Notes under the pieces: generated by a model
Told to the model about the DNA's origin: nothing
What the model saw: only the letters and a program-made list of their open reading frames with translations
Database searches by the model: none
Shown: one piece after another, positions 63,449-64,000 of the stretch
Numbering within the stretch: the first letter of the stretch is position 1
Layout: each line of letters starts with the position of its first letter
Position numbers and translations under genes: made by a program
Source: Chloroflexota bacterium
GTDB taxonomy: Bacteria; Chloroflexota; Dehalococcoidia; Lucifugimonadales; Lucifugimonadaceae
Assembly: GCA_013204555.1 (NCBI GenBank)
Contig: JABMNO010000021.1
Location: forward strand, 27,837 to 91,836
DNA: 64,000 nt
Reading direction: 5' to 3'

Positions 63449-63812
63449 TCTCCGGTTCCCTCTTTTCAGCAATCTTCAATTCTTCCAACAGACCATCGAG
63501 TTGATTGAAACTCGACGTCCAGAACTCTTTGAACTCTTCAAGCCAGGTAACCGCCGCCGCCAATGGCTCAGCTTTTAGCCGCGAAGGCCTGCGCTGCTTG
63601 TCGATGTCCCGCTCAATCAACCCCGCCCGTTCCAGCACTCTCAAGTGCTTGGACACCGCAGGCTGGCTCATCTCAAACGGCGCGGCAATAACATTCACCG
63701 ACGCCTCACCAATCGCCAGCCTAGAGAGGATAGCCCGCCGCGTCGGATCGGCGAGCGCTGCAAATACAGCGTCGAGATTCCGGGGACGAGTCGCATAACC
63801 AACTTGTTCCAT
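63441..63812 (-). CDS. ArsR-family winged-helix regulator
   Basis: 123 residues from ATG 63812 (a TTG two codons upstream is also possible). The helix-turn-helix core is FAALADPTRRAILSRL then FEMSQPAVSKHLRVLERAGLI, with the basic wing KQRRPSRLKAEP. No metal-binding Cys pair (CxC) is present, so it is not a classical arsenic or cadmium sensor. It belongs to the ligand- or redox-responsive group found next to SRPBCC genes, and probably represses the operon it heads. Confidence 0.9.
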   Translation of the reverse strand: MEQVGYATRPRNLDAVFAALADPTRRAILSRLAIGEASVNVIAAPFEMSQPAVSKHLRVLERAGLIERDIDKQRRPSRLKAEPLAAAVTWLEEFKEFWTSSFNQLDGLLEELKIAEKREPENE

Positions 63813-63897
63813 AACCAAATGGTAATATCAAATCGAAACACTCGTCAACCCGGACCGTTTCGTTAATGTAGTGCGCAAGTGATGATGCTCTCCGCGG

Positions 63898-63947
63898 GTG
63901 CCTGGATCCCGGATATCTGCGCAAAGCCTCCGATTCCGGGACGACGG
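63898..63947. repeat. Dispersed 50-bp palindromic repeat, copy 4
   Basis: GTGCCTGGATCCCGGATATC to GATTCCGGGACGACGG, upstream of the ArsR gene near the right end of the window. Confidence 0.75.
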
Positions 63948-64000
63948 TCGGTGTGACGGGAACGACGGGATGGCATGTTCGCCCCACACCTCTCATCCAC

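Overview
The window looks like chromosomal DNA of a Chloroflexota bacterium, most likely a Dehalococcoidia/SAR202-type lineage. This is inferred from gene content: an enolase-superfamily sugar-acid enzyme, RraA, cyclase-family and amidohydrolase-family enzymes, DapA-like and short-chain dehydrogenase (SDR) paralogues, an actinobacterial-style CysM, monomeric isocitrate dehydrogenase, and frequent GTG/TTG starts. No rRNA or tRNA gene, CRISPR array or complete insertion sequence was seen.

Layout. 1-9690: catabolic and housekeeping genes (SelA-fold enzyme end, enolase family, a selenocysteine peroxiredoxin-like gene, GDPD, SDR, SQR-like flavoprotein, GIY-YIG, RraA, RNase D) with dispersed palindromic repeats. 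9947-12812: a three-gene phage packaging cassette (zinc ribbon, large terminase, portal) behind a GAAC-N4-GTTC palindrome. 13121-17014: DapA-like protein, lipoprotein, histidine kinase, RpiB. 17133-27608: a respiratory molybdoenzyme operon (catalytic subunit, four-cluster ferredoxin, NrfD, small membrane protein, TorD chaperone, polyferredoxin/MvhD-like protein), preceded on the same strand by a PhnD-like sensor protein, a NarX-type kinase and a NarL-type regulator. 27874-36584: Nmad3 protein, SDRs, an RGG-repeat protein, ROK kinase, HEAT protein, FolC, FabF. 36667-42193: histidine kinase, a cyclase gene with an in-frame TGA, cyclase-family hydrolase and small enzymes. 42321-49767: sulfur assimilation (CysM, MoeB-like, Rrf2 regulator, then CysH and Sat) with bL25 and an HtrA protease between. 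49965-59147: kinase plus receiver protein, twin amidohydrolases, di-heme oxidoreductase, and a second PhnD-like/kinase pair. 59560-63812: monomeric IDH, SDR, SRPBCC and ArsR.

Three observations stand out. First, two genes carry an in-frame TGA exactly where a redox cysteine is expected (a UxxC peroxiredoxin-like protein and a CxxU class III nucleotide cyclase). Both TGAs are followed at 16-18 nt by a hairpin that fits the bacterial SECIS pattern, so the organism probably decodes selenocysteine and the cyclase may be an undescribed selenoprotein. Second, cysH is preceded by a textbook ribosome-mediated attenuator: a nearly leaderless 22-codon peptide with Cys at residues 2, 10, 12 and 14, an antiterminator stem between the Cys codons and the stop codon, and a competing U-tailed terminator. 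Third, PhnD-like binding proteins are paired with histidine kinases twice, one set next to the molybdoenzyme operon, a layout like AioX-AioS-AioR or TtrS-type sensing.

All family assignments come from reading motifs by eye. No database search or folding program was run.
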